Shown here: positions 17,801 to 26,045 of the stretch, piece after piece
How positions within the stretch are numbered: position 1 is the stretch's first letter
Layout of the letters: the number at the start of each line of letters is the position of its first letter
Source of the DNA: a virus
Direction: 5' to 3' (one strand)
IMG/VR virus record: IMGVR_UViG_3300032397_000018
Location: 1-51,890 of that record
Length of the DNA: 51,890 nt
Translations under genes and position numbers: made by a program
Notes under the pieces: model-generated
What the model was told of the DNA's origin: nothing
The model's input: only the letters and a program-made list of their open reading frames with translations
The model's database searches: none

Positions 17801-19240
17801 GCGGTCAAGGATTTTGAGCGTGTCAGTAAAGGTGCGACATCTGTTGCTACATCGATCGGAAATGCGATTACACAGGCGACCACGGCTGGAGAGGAATCTC
17901 TGAACAGTTGGTGGAGTAAATTTAGCGATTGGCTCTCGAAAGTTTGGGAAGGCATGATTGCTGGTCTCGTCGAGGTTTGGCGTGGAATCATCGGAATGCT
18001 AACGACAGTCTGGGAATTATTGCGTCAGGTATGGCTATTTATTTTTGATCTTTTGAATAGGGCATGGGCTGTGCTGACAGAGGTCTGGCGAGGAATCGTT
18101 GATTTACTTGGTCGAGCGTGGACTGCTTTGACAGAAGTTTGGCGCGGAATATTTGACCTGCTGGGAAAAGCTTGGGCCGCGTTGACGGTTGTATTTCAAT
18201 GGGTTATCGACAAGGTAATAACGCCAATTATTCAAGGAATTACAGCCGTTTGGCAGTGGGTTCTCGATAATGTAATTTTGCCGCTCATCAATGGTCTACA
18301 AGCGGTATGGCAGTTCGCTCTGGACTTGATTGTGAATCCACTCATCAATGGATTTAAGGCCGTCTGGCAATTCGCTCTAGATTCGATCGTGAACCCGCTC
18401 ATCAATGGATTTAAGGCCGTCTGGCAATTCGCTCTAGATTCGATCGTGAACCCGCTCATCAACGGGTTACAAGCTGTTTGGCAGTTCGCTCTAGATTCGA
18501 TCGTGAACCCGCTCATCAACGGGTTACAAGCTGTTTGGCAGTTCGCGTTGGACTCGATCGTGAACCCAATCATCAACGGTCTCAACTCAGCATGGCAGAC
18601 TGTGATCGACAAAGTAGTCACTCCGCTGACATCGTTTAAATTACCAAACTGGTCGTGGCCAACGATGCCCAAATTCACGTGGCCGTCATTCAACGCTTTC
18701 AAATGGCCAGCATTGCCGTCTTTCCCTAGTCTGCCACGTTTTCCAGCACTTCCTTCATTCCCCGCTATAGCAACGCCAACCTGGCTACAGAACTTCATCA
18801 ATGCTGTTTCGTCTCTTGTGAACTGGAAATTAGAGATACCAGCAGTTGGTGGTGGTGGTGGTGCAACATGGCCTCCCTGGTCAACAGGTGGCAAGCTACA
18901 GCCGATTTATGCTGCGGAAGGTCTTGCTGTGCCTCGGCCAATTGGCGCGGACATCATCCCGATTATGGCTTCTCCTGGTGAATTTATCGTCAATGCTCGC
19001 AGCGCATCGGCTAATGCCGGAACACTCGCTGCCATAAATGCCAGTCGAGGGATTCCCGTGTCATCTGCTGGGACATCAGCACCACAGACCGTACAACTCA
19101 ACGTAACGATCAATGCCAAAACCATACTGGATGCGGATGAAATCAAACGCCAGGTGATACCGGCTATCGATCAACATCTCAAACGTCGTTCTCTTGACGG
19201 TGCTTTTGTGCTGGCTGCTGCTGGCGTACAGACGAGGTAA
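14840..19240 (+). CDS. Tape measure protein
   Basis: At 1466 residues this is the largest protein and directly follows the chaperone. It is alanine-rich and helical, with hydrophobic segments around residues 290-410 and 680-950. Coiled-coil stretches (about 470-680) include KELAAIKMSELPMTMRDAFKEI. From about 1040, 18-residue VWRGI..LL..AW units give way to 19-residue WQFALDSIVNPLING units. A tryptophan/proline/phenylalanine-rich segment follows (about 1270-1315), then a glycine run and a compact C-terminal domain (TWPPWSTGGKLQPIYAAEG) common in tape measures. It sets tail length, roughly 200 nm at 0.15 nm per residue, and may enter the host envelope during DNA injection. Confidence 0.93.
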   Translation: MAVSSSADFFVTLGVQDNFTPAMQQAVNTAEQVVSSMGRLSLNIITMNQALELAQKAWSALGKIVEMVGIHEYAEAEKNVLKLSFALANQGQDVEAGVKHFEHLTNEIQRNSTASEDTLMKLAAQSKALGLTTDMTDKLLRGSVDLAAVMDTDVDQAFQQLLSSLAGNARGIGRYIKAVRDMTPEMLQAGGAVEYVANKMKGFAEREAGTMLGRTEQIKNGFKQLKQSLGELSVTAFTIPGLNAGPSPIAKTIFDIVEELKSLIPVVVEARNKVLAFFGGLKIAFIDVDWTGIFGSFTRAVLQAAAAVAVFAVASNLSLIIASIPLIEIGFALITARLWAMAKAFTAASASIAVTAVKFTAVALGAVTTAIAIDLIIRNIDKLGKLFATSFLHIIGGAVIVVRELVNLIGMIPGMGGPTEAALGKIDGLLESMAVSAGEFSEGLDLGFAGKVFTEGQKFMRNLAEGTDLTAKKLKEAEAKAKDFGVVLKASVGTAVKLTDDLKKQLDEILKRYKDNQQAISEAGLTEGQAIILRATAAREAIVQFERELKIRGMLTTEIKNQLAAAREAEGVRGNIELDKLRVKMMTEAVTKADELQQSLDKQRMTERELVAADLKRTTAAIDLQRFNALQNETWTPEMERVLQGSAKAAKELAAIKMSELPMTMRDAFKEISKGFKAVGTGSVWSGLWQMGKGVASAIGTAIMIAADYVGEVLEGAFSVAKGLFGGGYVDVVSDIIDAVGSIPQMLTTAMTRLGSVIDKIVSQFPVMVQQLVAALPGIVDKIVAAFPQLIATIADSLPKIAQTIGQQFPRIIAALMDAIPKLVEMLPSIIAPLLDGLVNAVGIIIDKLPAILTSIFQTLPKLAVEIFRAIPSLVANLLENIDDVIFAFVDGLIASEGEIVGGFIDQFFMQGGAERLIGSIIRSIPKIVFALVRGIASGLSKALKGIMGGGFGAIKAPAALIDLPKKLEGAFKKLGQVVSADTSKLFAVKDFERVSKGATSVATSIGNAITQATTAGEESLNSWWSKFSDWLSKVWEGMIAGLVEVWRGIIGMLTTVWELLRQVWLFIFDLLNRAWAVLTEVWRGIVDLLGRAWTALTEVWRGIFDLLGKAWAALTVVFQWVIDKVITPIIQGITAVWQWVLDNVILPLINGLQAVWQFALDLIVNPLINGFKAVWQFALDSIVNPLINGFKAVWQFALDSIVNPLINGLQAVWQFALDSIVNPLINGLQAVWQFALDSIVNPIINGLNSAWQTVIDKVVTPLTSFKLPNWSWPTMPKFTWPSFNAFKWPALPSFPSLPRFPALPSFPAIATPTWLQNFINAVSSLVNWKLEIPAVGGGGGATWPPWSTGGKLQPIYAAEGLAVPRPIGADIIPIMASPGEFIVNARSASANAGTLAAINASRGIPVSSAGTSAPQTVQLNVTINAKTILDADEIKRQVIPAIDQHLKRRSLDGAFVLAAAGVQTR
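18235..18600 (+). repeat. 57-bp tandem repeat in tape measure gene
   Basis: About six units encode a 19-residue motif with core VWQFALDSIVNPLING. Adjacent central units (for example starting near 18350 and 18407) are almost identical at DNA level with an exact period of 57 bp. Outer units are diverged at both ends. This gradient suggests recent expansion or homogenisation in the middle. Copy number would change tail length if the region is in the extended rod. Confidence 0.9.
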
Positions 19241-19243
19241 ACC

Positions 19244-21193
19244 ATGAGTCTGACATTTTATGGCTACTGCGAAACCGCTTACGCCAGCGAGGAAACGTAC
19301 TGTGGAGGGAGAGCAGAAGACGGCATTGCTGCGCAGGTAGCACAGATAATTAATGCGTCAAACAAAATAAACGGCCAAGTGCATTTGCAGCTCGTTAATG
19401 CCACGGATGCGGTGAATAGCCAGGTACTGATGGCAATCGTCGATGAGCCAGCAGTTCAGCAATCCCAGGTTTCCATGTTTGTGCTCGATCAAGAGGAAGC
19501 ATCTAACGCGCAAGTTGAACTAGTGATCGAAGCGAGCGTGGCGGTATCTTCTCAAACAGGCATGATAATTGCTGACGAGTTAGCTGCTCTTTCGTCACAA
19601 ATCATGCGGTATGTCTCAGACCGAGAAGACGCTGCGCCAAGTCAAGTGACAATAGATATTGGATCCCTCTCATCGATGCCTTGTCAGGTAAGCCTGGACA
19701 TTGTTGCCGCATTGGATACCTTGCCATCGCAAATCATGCGGTATGTCTCAGACCGAGAAGGCGCTGCGTCGAGCCAAACGCTGATGGGCATAGTCGAGAA
19801 ACAGGTCTCCACAATGTCCCAGGCTGAGTTGCTTCTGTCTGCTCAATTGCATGCGACAAATACCCAGGTTGAGATGCTTCGGAGCACCACGACCTCATTA
19901 CGTACGCAAGTGGCATTGTTCCTTGCAGATCAGAGCAAAATAATCCACGGCAGTGTGCTGCTCGACAAATTGGCCCACCATGCCATTGCCGGATATTGCG
20001 AAGATCCATACTGCGGTGTTGGATATTGCTCTTATCGGATGGGTGCCTACGAACACACGCAAGTTATTTTGGAGAACAAAAAAGAAGTTGAGTTCAATCT
20101 GCAGGTGGAGGCAGTGGTCAAAAAGGATAGTGATCGCCACGTCCAGGTGCTGATGCACATTGTCGATCACCTGCTTGCCAATCCCACACAGGTTTACAAC
20201 AGCATTCGGATACTTAATCCACTCCCTCTCCAGGTTTTGGGGATTATCAACCGAGAAGTTGAGCAGCATACTCAGATTCAGATGATCATCCATAAGCAGA
20301 TTCCAGCGCATCATCAAGCGCAGATGATGCGTGGAGATCGTACTGTTGCACAGGTTACAGCCGTCATTTACAACACTCGTCGCTTGCGCTTTATGGATGT
20401 CTTCCCAAGTCGAGGCACAGCTGCTTTATTGGGGAATAACTGGACGTCTTATCCCTACCAAAGCAATCCAGATTTCTCCCCAAATAACGTCAACACGGAT
20501 GTGCCAGAACAAGTTTTCCGCTCTCCTGACGGTACCAGTGCATTTGTCACGTTGACGTGTGACTCTGGTCTGCCTCAAGGCGTTTTCTTGGATACGTTAG
20601 CCATCCTGAACCACAATCTCACTCGTGGAGCCGTAGTCAGTCTGCAAGGCAGCAACGACAATTTTGCGACTACCGGAGTGAATATCCCGATTGAGGTAAC
20701 GACTGGAGATATTTACTATATCTCTCCATCGCTGCCACATGATGGTTGGCGGTACTGGCGTTTGACATTCATCGACAACGCAAACCCGGATACGTTTGTG
20801 CGTGTCGGGATTGTCCTGTTTGGTGCTGCAAGGATTTTCACGATGAGCGAAAACTTCGTCCAACCACTGATTTCTGGTTTGCGTGATTTCAAGGACGTGA
20901 TGGCAACGGAAGGTTACACCAACGTCTCTAACGACCGTGCGTTGCGCAGAAGTCTGCGCCTACAGTTTGAGAATTTGGCTCTTGATCGTCAGAATTATCA
21001 GCAACTGGATACCGTCTTCCAGACGGCTCGCACAACCAGTAAAGTTCTTTGGATTCCAACGCCATATAATCCTGAACGATATTCGGTGTTTGCTAAATTG
21101 ACTCAGTTGCCAGACATGACCGTAATCAGCAACGCGGAAGATGGTGGCACTGACTATCTAACGTTCTCAATCGAAGTAGACGAAAGCCTTTGA
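19244..21193 (+). CDS. Tail tip protein with glutamine-ladder repeats
   Basis: This 649-residue protein starts 3 bases after the tape measure stop. Residues about 25-390 contain roughly 20 units of 14-15 residues ending in an invariant Gln followed by V/T/I (for example NSQVLMAIVDEPAVQ). Two cysteine/tyrosine modules (YCETAYASEETYCGG near residue 6 and GYCEDPYCGVGYC near 250) precede blocks of units. The regular Gln suggests a solenoid or trimeric fibre with a buried Gln ladder; this is inference. The last 250 residues contain a jelly-roll-like region and an end typical of distal tail proteins. Position suggests a distal tail or tip component. Confidence 0.65.
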   Translation: MSLTFYGYCETAYASEETYCGGRAEDGIAAQVAQIINASNKINGQVHLQLVNATDAVNSQVLMAIVDEPAVQQSQVSMFVLDQEEASNAQVELVIEASVAVSSQTGMIIADELAALSSQIMRYVSDREDAAPSQVTIDIGSLSSMPCQVSLDIVAALDTLPSQIMRYVSDREGAASSQTLMGIVEKQVSTMSQAELLLSAQLHATNTQVEMLRSTTTSLRTQVALFLADQSKIIHGSVLLDKLAHHAIAGYCEDPYCGVGYCSYRMGAYEHTQVILENKKEVEFNLQVEAVVKKDSDRHVQVLMHIVDHLLANPTQVYNSIRILNPLPLQVLGIINREVEQHTQIQMIIHKQIPAHHQAQMMRGDRTVAQVTAVIYNTRRLRFMDVFPSRGTAALLGNNWTSYPYQSNPDFSPNNVNTDVPEQVFRSPDGTSAFVTLTCDSGLPQGVFLDTLAILNHNLTRGAVVSLQGSNDNFATTGVNIPIEVTTGDIYYISPSLPHDGWRYWRLTFIDNANPDTFVRVGIVLFGAARIFTMSENFVQPLISGLRDFKDVMATEGYTNVSNDRALRRSLRLQFENLALDRQNYQQLDTVFQTARTTSKVLWIPTPYNPERYSVFAKLTQLPDMTVISNAEDGGTDYLTFSIEVDESL

Positions 21194-21203
21194 AGGGGAA
21201 ACC

Positions 21204-23165
21204 ATGGCTTGGAGTGATAGGCGTCCCTACGAAACTGCCATGTTAATCACGCAGGTATTGCTCGATGCCTGCGCTGACAATTTGGTTTTTCGCCTGGAAA
21301 CCATCGCAGATATCGAAACGCCATCTGCCACGATTCATGCCAGTGACCGAAACAAATATGTTGGAAACACATATTACGGATCACGGATACAGCTTCCAGC
21401 GATCAAGCGCACGATCGGCGAATGGCTGGCACCTGTGCTGGAATTCTCGACGTTGCAGATCAGTGTTTCAAACGTGGACGGCATCTATAACCCATTAATG
21501 CCAGGAGGAATAAACTGGTCGGGATGGGTGGGAAAGGCTCTGGAGATTAAACGTGGATTGTTCGACATCGCATCATCTTACACCACGGTGTTCAAGGGCT
21601 ATGTGACAGAAGTTGGTGGATTCTCTAGGGATAACAAGTCATTGACTGTGATCGCTAGGGATGAATTTGATCGTCTGAACGCTGATTTCCCGATGGCGGT
21701 ATGGGATCAGGCCACATACCCAAAAATCAGTGCTGCCGTGGCGGGGACATATATCCCAGTAATATATGGCGATTGGACTGTGGCACTAGATCCAAATCCT
21801 GCCATCGTTCCTGCGGTCGTGGTCAATTCTGGAGATCCTTTTCTCGATTGGCGCGACAGCAACATCGAGATCACTGTAGGCGCACCAGGAATAGTAACTG
21901 CGGCTTCTCATTGCCTCGATACAGACGATCCGATTGAAATTGACACCAATGGGACTCTCCCATCTCCTCTGAGCCCTGGCGGTACCTATTACGCCGTCGT
22001 GCTCGATGTTGATAATTTTGGTTTGGCCACGCTCCCTGGTGGGTTGGCCATCGCTATGACGGGACCACAAACGGGACAGCATCGTTTTCGGCCAGCTGCG
22101 ATAGGCACTCGGGCTGCGGTGCAATGCGTGATCACGACACAGGCATTGCTAGAGTTACAGACCGACCAGATTTATCTCAAGCGCAGTGATGGGTTTTATG
22201 CAGTTCCGATATCCGAGATCGGAGGACTGGTAGGGACCAATAACCAGTTTACTGTGACACAGAATAACTTGGGTGTGCTGTGGGTGGGCGGTAAGGAATT
22301 TCTCTATTCGTCGTCTGATGTGTTTGTTGTCCGATGCCGTGGCAAAAACTTAGGCGGCAACAGCGACAACATTGTAGCTATTGCTGCTGATATCTTGCAG
22401 ACATACGGTGGAGCCGTAGCAGGTGATTTCCACGCCAATTGGGCTACGTACATGGCTAAGATCACGCCAGCACAGAGTGCTGTGGCCACGTTCAAGGCGC
22501 GAGTATTTGAGGCTGAGAAACAGCAGGCTATGCAGTTTGCACTTAGCCTTTTGGAGCAAGTGCGACTCGAAGCATTTATCGATTCCAATCGAAAAATTAA
22601 AATAAATTCAATGCATTTTGAAGATTGGCCAGCAGCGCCTTCTTTCTCGATCCAGACCTGGGATGCTGAGAGAGACTCATTCAGACCAAAACTGGATGAC
22701 CGCAACACGTTCAACCGTGTGGCAGGAGATTACAATTTCAGTCCTTTGGATAAGCGCAACACACGGCAGACAGGCGTGTTACGAAATCAAGCGGCCATTA
22801 CTCAAATGGGTAAAGAGATTAGCAAAAAAATCGTTTTCCCAAATCTGTATGACGAAATCACGGTCAAAGCGCAATGCACAGAAATATTGCGTTTAGCATC
22901 GGCGCAGAGTGAACTAGTCGAAATAAACGTCTCTCCTCGGGCAATGCTAAAAGACCTTGGGGATTGGGTTTTGATTAATGTTTCCTTTGGCGCATCGATA
23001 TTTGAGAACGTGCCTGCTATGATTCGGGACATAGGTCAAGACCAGAGCGGAGTCAAAATAATTATGAAGTTGTGGTCGATGCAATTGGTCCCGTTTCCTG
23101 GTTGGAATCCAGGTTATGCTGGTATCGTCGGTGGCTACGCGGCCACTATTACAGAAGAAACGTAA
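21204..23165 (+). CDS. Tail tip/baseplate hub-like protein
   Basis: This 653-residue protein follows AAGGGGAAACC and lies third after the chaperone in the tail-tip block. The N-terminal part (LETIADIETPSATIHASDR, then IKRTIGEWLAPVLEFSTLQISVSNVDGIYNPL) looks like tail proteins that build a hub with beta-barrel domains. The central part (about 200-300) carries a small beta insert, and the C-terminal part (AITQMGKEISKKIVFPNLYD) resembles the tube-like domains of tail hub proteins. It would form the tail tip under the tape measure. No enzyme motif is visible. The family assignment is by style and synteny only. Confidence 0.6.
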   Translation: MAWSDRRPYETAMLITQVLLDACADNLVFRLETIADIETPSATIHASDRNKYVGNTYYGSRIQLPAIKRTIGEWLAPVLEFSTLQISVSNVDGIYNPLMPGGINWSGWVGKALEIKRGLFDIASSYTTVFKGYVTEVGGFSRDNKSLTVIARDEFDRLNADFPMAVWDQATYPKISAAVAGTYIPVIYGDWTVALDPNPAIVPAVVVNSGDPFLDWRDSNIEITVGAPGIVTAASHCLDTDDPIEIDTNGTLPSPLSPGGTYYAVVLDVDNFGLATLPGGLAIAMTGPQTGQHRFRPAAIGTRAAVQCVITTQALLELQTDQIYLKRSDGFYAVPISEIGGLVGTNNQFTVTQNNLGVLWVGGKEFLYSSSDVFVVRCRGKNLGGNSDNIVAIAADILQTYGGAVAGDFHANWATYMAKITPAQSAVATFKARVFEAEKQQAMQFALSLLEQVRLEAFIDSNRKIKINSMHFEDWPAAPSFSIQTWDAERDSFRPKLDDRNTFNRVAGDYNFSPLDKRNTRQTGVLRNQAAITQMGKEISKKIVFPNLYDEITVKAQCTEILRLASAQSELVEINVSPRAMLKDLGDWVLINVSFGASIFENVPAMIRDIGQDQSGVKIIMKLWSMQLVPFPGWNPGYAGIVGGYAATITEET

Positions 23166-23181
23166 CTGAGAGAGGTAAGTC

Positions 23182-23847
23182 ATGGCCGTAGTTCTCACCG
23201 TCGCCAAAACGATCAATGGCGCTCAAATTGCTGATTCGCTGGCTGGTGGATCGAGCGGATTAGATTTGGGCTCTTGTGTCAACAACGAATACTGCCCGAT
23301 CACGTCAAAATCCGCGAACACTGGATGGATGAATCTGTTCATTCGGCACAACGCGACGATCGATCCCATTACCGACGTCAAGACGTTTATCGCTGAATTT
23401 TCAGGAACCTACGGTGGCGCTGATAGTTCTGTAAACGATATTGCCACGCTGATTGCCAAAGGCGCAGCTGACAATGAAGCCACATCGAATAACAGCGACG
23501 GCCTGTCGAGCGGTCTCAGGATCGAACACGACGCTGACATCGCTGCTAGTCTTGGTCTTTCCGCGTTTCTGCCCTCCCGTGGACAGGTCGAAATTTACGG
23601 CAACAGCAGCACGGATGGTATCGATCTCGCGTCTGCTTACCCGTTGCACGTTGACGCCTTGTCCTACAACAACGCGGGAACTGAGACTGATGCCGTTACG
23701 CCAGTAACTGGCAAAATCGGGAAAGCTGCGGACACCACGCTCGGTGATCGGGCGCACATAAAATTACGTTTTTATCTCGAATCAGCAGCTCCAGATGGCG
23801 GTATTTTGCAATGGGATTATGTGGTCGCTTATAGCTTTACTGCCTAG
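23182..23847 (+). CDS. Tail protein, unknown
   Basis: The 221-residue protein has AGAGAGGTAAGTC as ribosome site and belongs to the tail-tip cluster. It is beta-rich and acidic, with a regular alternation of strands and Asn/Asp/Gly turns (LGSCVNNEYCPITSKSANTGWMNLFIRHNATIDPITD). The C-terminus (AHIKLRFYLESAAPDGGILQWDYVVAYSFTA) looks like a jelly-roll edge. It could be a minor tail or fibre-attachment subunit. I recognise no named family. Confidence 0.6.
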   Translation: MAVVLTVAKTINGAQIADSLAGGSSGLDLGSCVNNEYCPITSKSANTGWMNLFIRHNATIDPITDVKTFIAEFSGTYGGADSSVNDIATLIAKGAADNEATSNNSDGLSSGLRIEHDADIAASLGLSAFLPSRGQVEIYGNSSTDGIDLASAYPLHVDALSYNNAGTETDAVTPVTGKIGKAADTTLGDRAHIKLRFYLESAAPDGGILQWDYVVAYSFTA

Positions 23848-23861
23848 TCCTATAAGGATTT

Positions 23862-24308
23862 ATGCTCATGACCACGCCAAAAAAAGTTTGGGGATTGAAC
23901 ACCGATAAATCGCTCTATCGTCTGCGCTGGCGTTTTGATTTTTCAGACGATAAGCGATCTCGATTCGGGATCTGGAATAACAGCGGTGCTCTTGCTACGG
24001 ACGGTGCGTGGTGTGTTAACAAGACCAATTTGCTTCGGGCAGCAATCGAGGCTGAAGACACGCGCACGTGGGAGACAGTTGCACTCTGGGAATGTGATGG
24101 CTCAGAATTCGTCAATTTCGAGTGGATGGCTGGTGCTCCAATGGGTTCGCCTTTCTCGTCGGGCACGGTAACGCTCAGATCAACGATCGTGGGAATGGCA
24201 GGTATCAGTAGGGATTTTAGATGTGAGGTCTTCGTTGATGGCTCGTCTAGGCGACGGGAACGCAGCGAACATGACAAGAAAAACATTTTAGCTGCGTGGA
24301 AACTTTGA
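23862..24308 (+). CDS. Tail-module protein, unknown
   Basis: This 148-residue protein starts at ATG 23862 or 23868; ATAAGGATT lies just upstream and fits 23868 slightly better. Tryptophan- and aspartate-rich beta segments (YRLRWRFDFSDDKRSRFGIWN, TWETVALWECDGSEFVNFEW) are followed by a basic C-terminus (RDFRCEVFVDGSSRRRERSEHDKKN). It lies between two tail proteins in the same direction with short gaps. Small proteins of this layout often act as fibre connectors, but nothing in the sequence proves that. Confidence 0.55.
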   Translation: MLMTTPKKVWGLNTDKSLYRLRWRFDFSDDKRSRFGIWNNSGALATDGAWCVNKTNLLRAAIEAEDTRTWETVALWECDGSEFVNFEWMAGAPMGSPFSSGTVTLRSTIVGMAGISRDFRCEVFVDGSSRRRERSEHDKKNILAAWKL

Positions 24309-24316
24309 GGTTTTAA

Positions 24317-26035
24317 ATGACAATAATTTCACGATTGAAATTAGATCATCCAATACTCGGTACCTCTGCTGGCGCTGGTTTACATTCTAGCCTCGAAAGC
24401 ATCTATCTAAAAATCGGTGATTCTCTTTCCAGCCGATTCTTTACGATCGAAAACCTCAATGACTCTACTTCTGTTGATTGTGACCATAATTTCAACACGT
24501 TAATTGGCAATCTACGTTACGACCTCTATCTGTGGGACACGGTCACTGGGGAAATAACACTCCTCACAGAAGACACGACTCCCACGCTGGCGTCTTTTGG
24601 CATCATCGCCAAAGTCGGTGACACCAAAAAACAGTTCACTGTGACCAATAATTCTGGTGCTCAACGCGATCTAGTCCTCATGGTCTTCAACGATCCCCTG
24701 GAGCTGAATGAGCTGACCGATGTGGATACCGCAGGGAAAGAAGATGGTCAGGCGATGGTCTATGACCTCGCTACGAAGCTCTGGAAGCCGGGAGCCTCTG
24801 GAGATGCCTCCTTTAAGCTGCAATCGATCACAGATCCCAATGCGATCCTCAAGGGGGGATATTTGATGCTCCCTGATGGCAGGGAGCTTGCGACTTACGA
24901 CGGGACTGGTGGAGCATCGACTGATTTCGGCAAAGACATGACGGTAAATCTGGACACCATCTTGGGCGGAAGTCCAGCCAATGCCACGTCCTATTTTTTG
25001 TACATCGATCTGAACACGCTTGGAGCAGTAACGGTTTGCTCAGACAATGGTCGCAGACTTTACGCTGTTACTCAGGCCAATCTGGTCCTGTCTGTGACCG
25101 CTCCAGAGGTCGCGAACCTCAATCGCTATGTTGCGCGTGGGGTGATTCGATCGGCGACAACAGGGACGGTATGGTCGGGTACAGGATCAACATTTGCGAC
25201 GATGGCGTCGTTGCGCCATGATCCGCTCGGATCGTTTTTTTCTTACATCGAGGAAAAACTGGACAGTGCCACGTCTGCTGCGGTCAAAACTGTCACACAT
25301 GGATTGAGTGGTAGGCCGAACCTTCCTCCCACTTTGGAGTTTGTGACATTTTTGACGGGCAAACGGACTCCGCTTTCCGCTGAAACGTATTGCACCGACA
25401 ACAACGCGACCACAACGGTTTTCGATTTTTCTTCTCTGACGTTTGCCTCCAGTGATCGTGTCGAGATTGGTCTCTATTACTGTCCCAGGGTGGCCAATGG
25501 ATTCGTCTCCAGCTCGCAGCAATACGAGAGTCCATGGTTTGATTCGGCGCTCCCCGCAAGCGCAACGCACGGTCAGGCGGACAAATTCGCGATCAGAGCG
25601 GTGTCCTACCTCGAATGGGATGTGACAGCGGGAACAATCAAGCAGCGGGAATGTACGCTTGGTTTAGTCACATACTGGAACGACACCACGATCTATTTTA
25701 ACGGCACTGGCATTACGCCATCGAGCACGCTGAAATATAAAATCGTGGCTGGTGGTTCTCCTCTGCCGCAGGCAGCAGCTCCGATCATGGGCAGCATGTT
25801 CGAGTTTACGGCTCTTGGGCAATTGGCATCTGGGAGCACGGCTTACGTCTGCTCGAAGATGTTTGGTGACAGCCCGACAGAGATTGCCGTGGTTCAGAAG
25901 AAGACCAATGGCTGGCAGCCTGTCCCCATCGTTGACTCGATTTGGGTCACTGCTGATGGCAACAAGTATCTGCGCGGGGACATCGATGTTCTGGTGCCGT
26001 CTGTGTCTGAACCTGTGAGAATCACAGTAAGATAA
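24317..26035 (+). CDS. Tail fibre protein
   Basis: This 572-residue protein is beta-rich and modular. Residues about 40-140 form an N-terminal domain. The segment DPLELNELTDVDTAGKEDGQAMVYDLATKLWKPG near 135-165 is a typical fibre 'knee' with an 'L.D.D......G..L.YD...W..' pattern, as found in many phage and prophage tail fibres. The C-terminal half contains two Ig-like or jelly-roll stretches and ends in repeated strands (VPSVSEPVRITVR). It probably reaches toward the host surface. No lyase or hydrolase motif is seen. Confidence 0.68.
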   Translation: MTIISRLKLDHPILGTSAGAGLHSSLESIYLKIGDSLSSRFFTIENLNDSTSVDCDHNFNTLIGNLRYDLYLWDTVTGEITLLTEDTTPTLASFGIIAKVGDTKKQFTVTNNSGAQRDLVLMVFNDPLELNELTDVDTAGKEDGQAMVYDLATKLWKPGASGDASFKLQSITDPNAILKGGYLMLPDGRELATYDGTGGASTDFGKDMTVNLDTILGGSPANATSYFLYIDLNTLGAVTVCSDNGRRLYAVTQANLVLSVTAPEVANLNRYVARGVIRSATTGTVWSGTGSTFATMASLRHDPLGSFFSYIEEKLDSATSAAVKTVTHGLSGRPNLPPTLEFVTFLTGKRTPLSAETYCTDNNATTTVFDFSSLTFASSDRVEIGLYYCPRVANGFVSSSQQYESPWFDSALPASATHGQADKFAIRAVSYLEWDVTAGTIKQRECTLGLVTYWNDTTIYFNGTGITPSSTLKYKIVAGGSPLPQAAAPIMGSMFEFTALGQLASGSTAYVCSKMFGDSPTEIAVVQKKTNGWQPVPIVDSIWVTADGNKYLRGDIDVLVPSVSEPVRITVR

Positions 26036-26045
26036 AGGAGAATCC

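Noticed and set aside
18232-18894. Minus-strand frame with repeated SGFTIESRANCQTA units
   Set aside because: The repeats are only the reverse reading of the 57-bp tape measure repeat.
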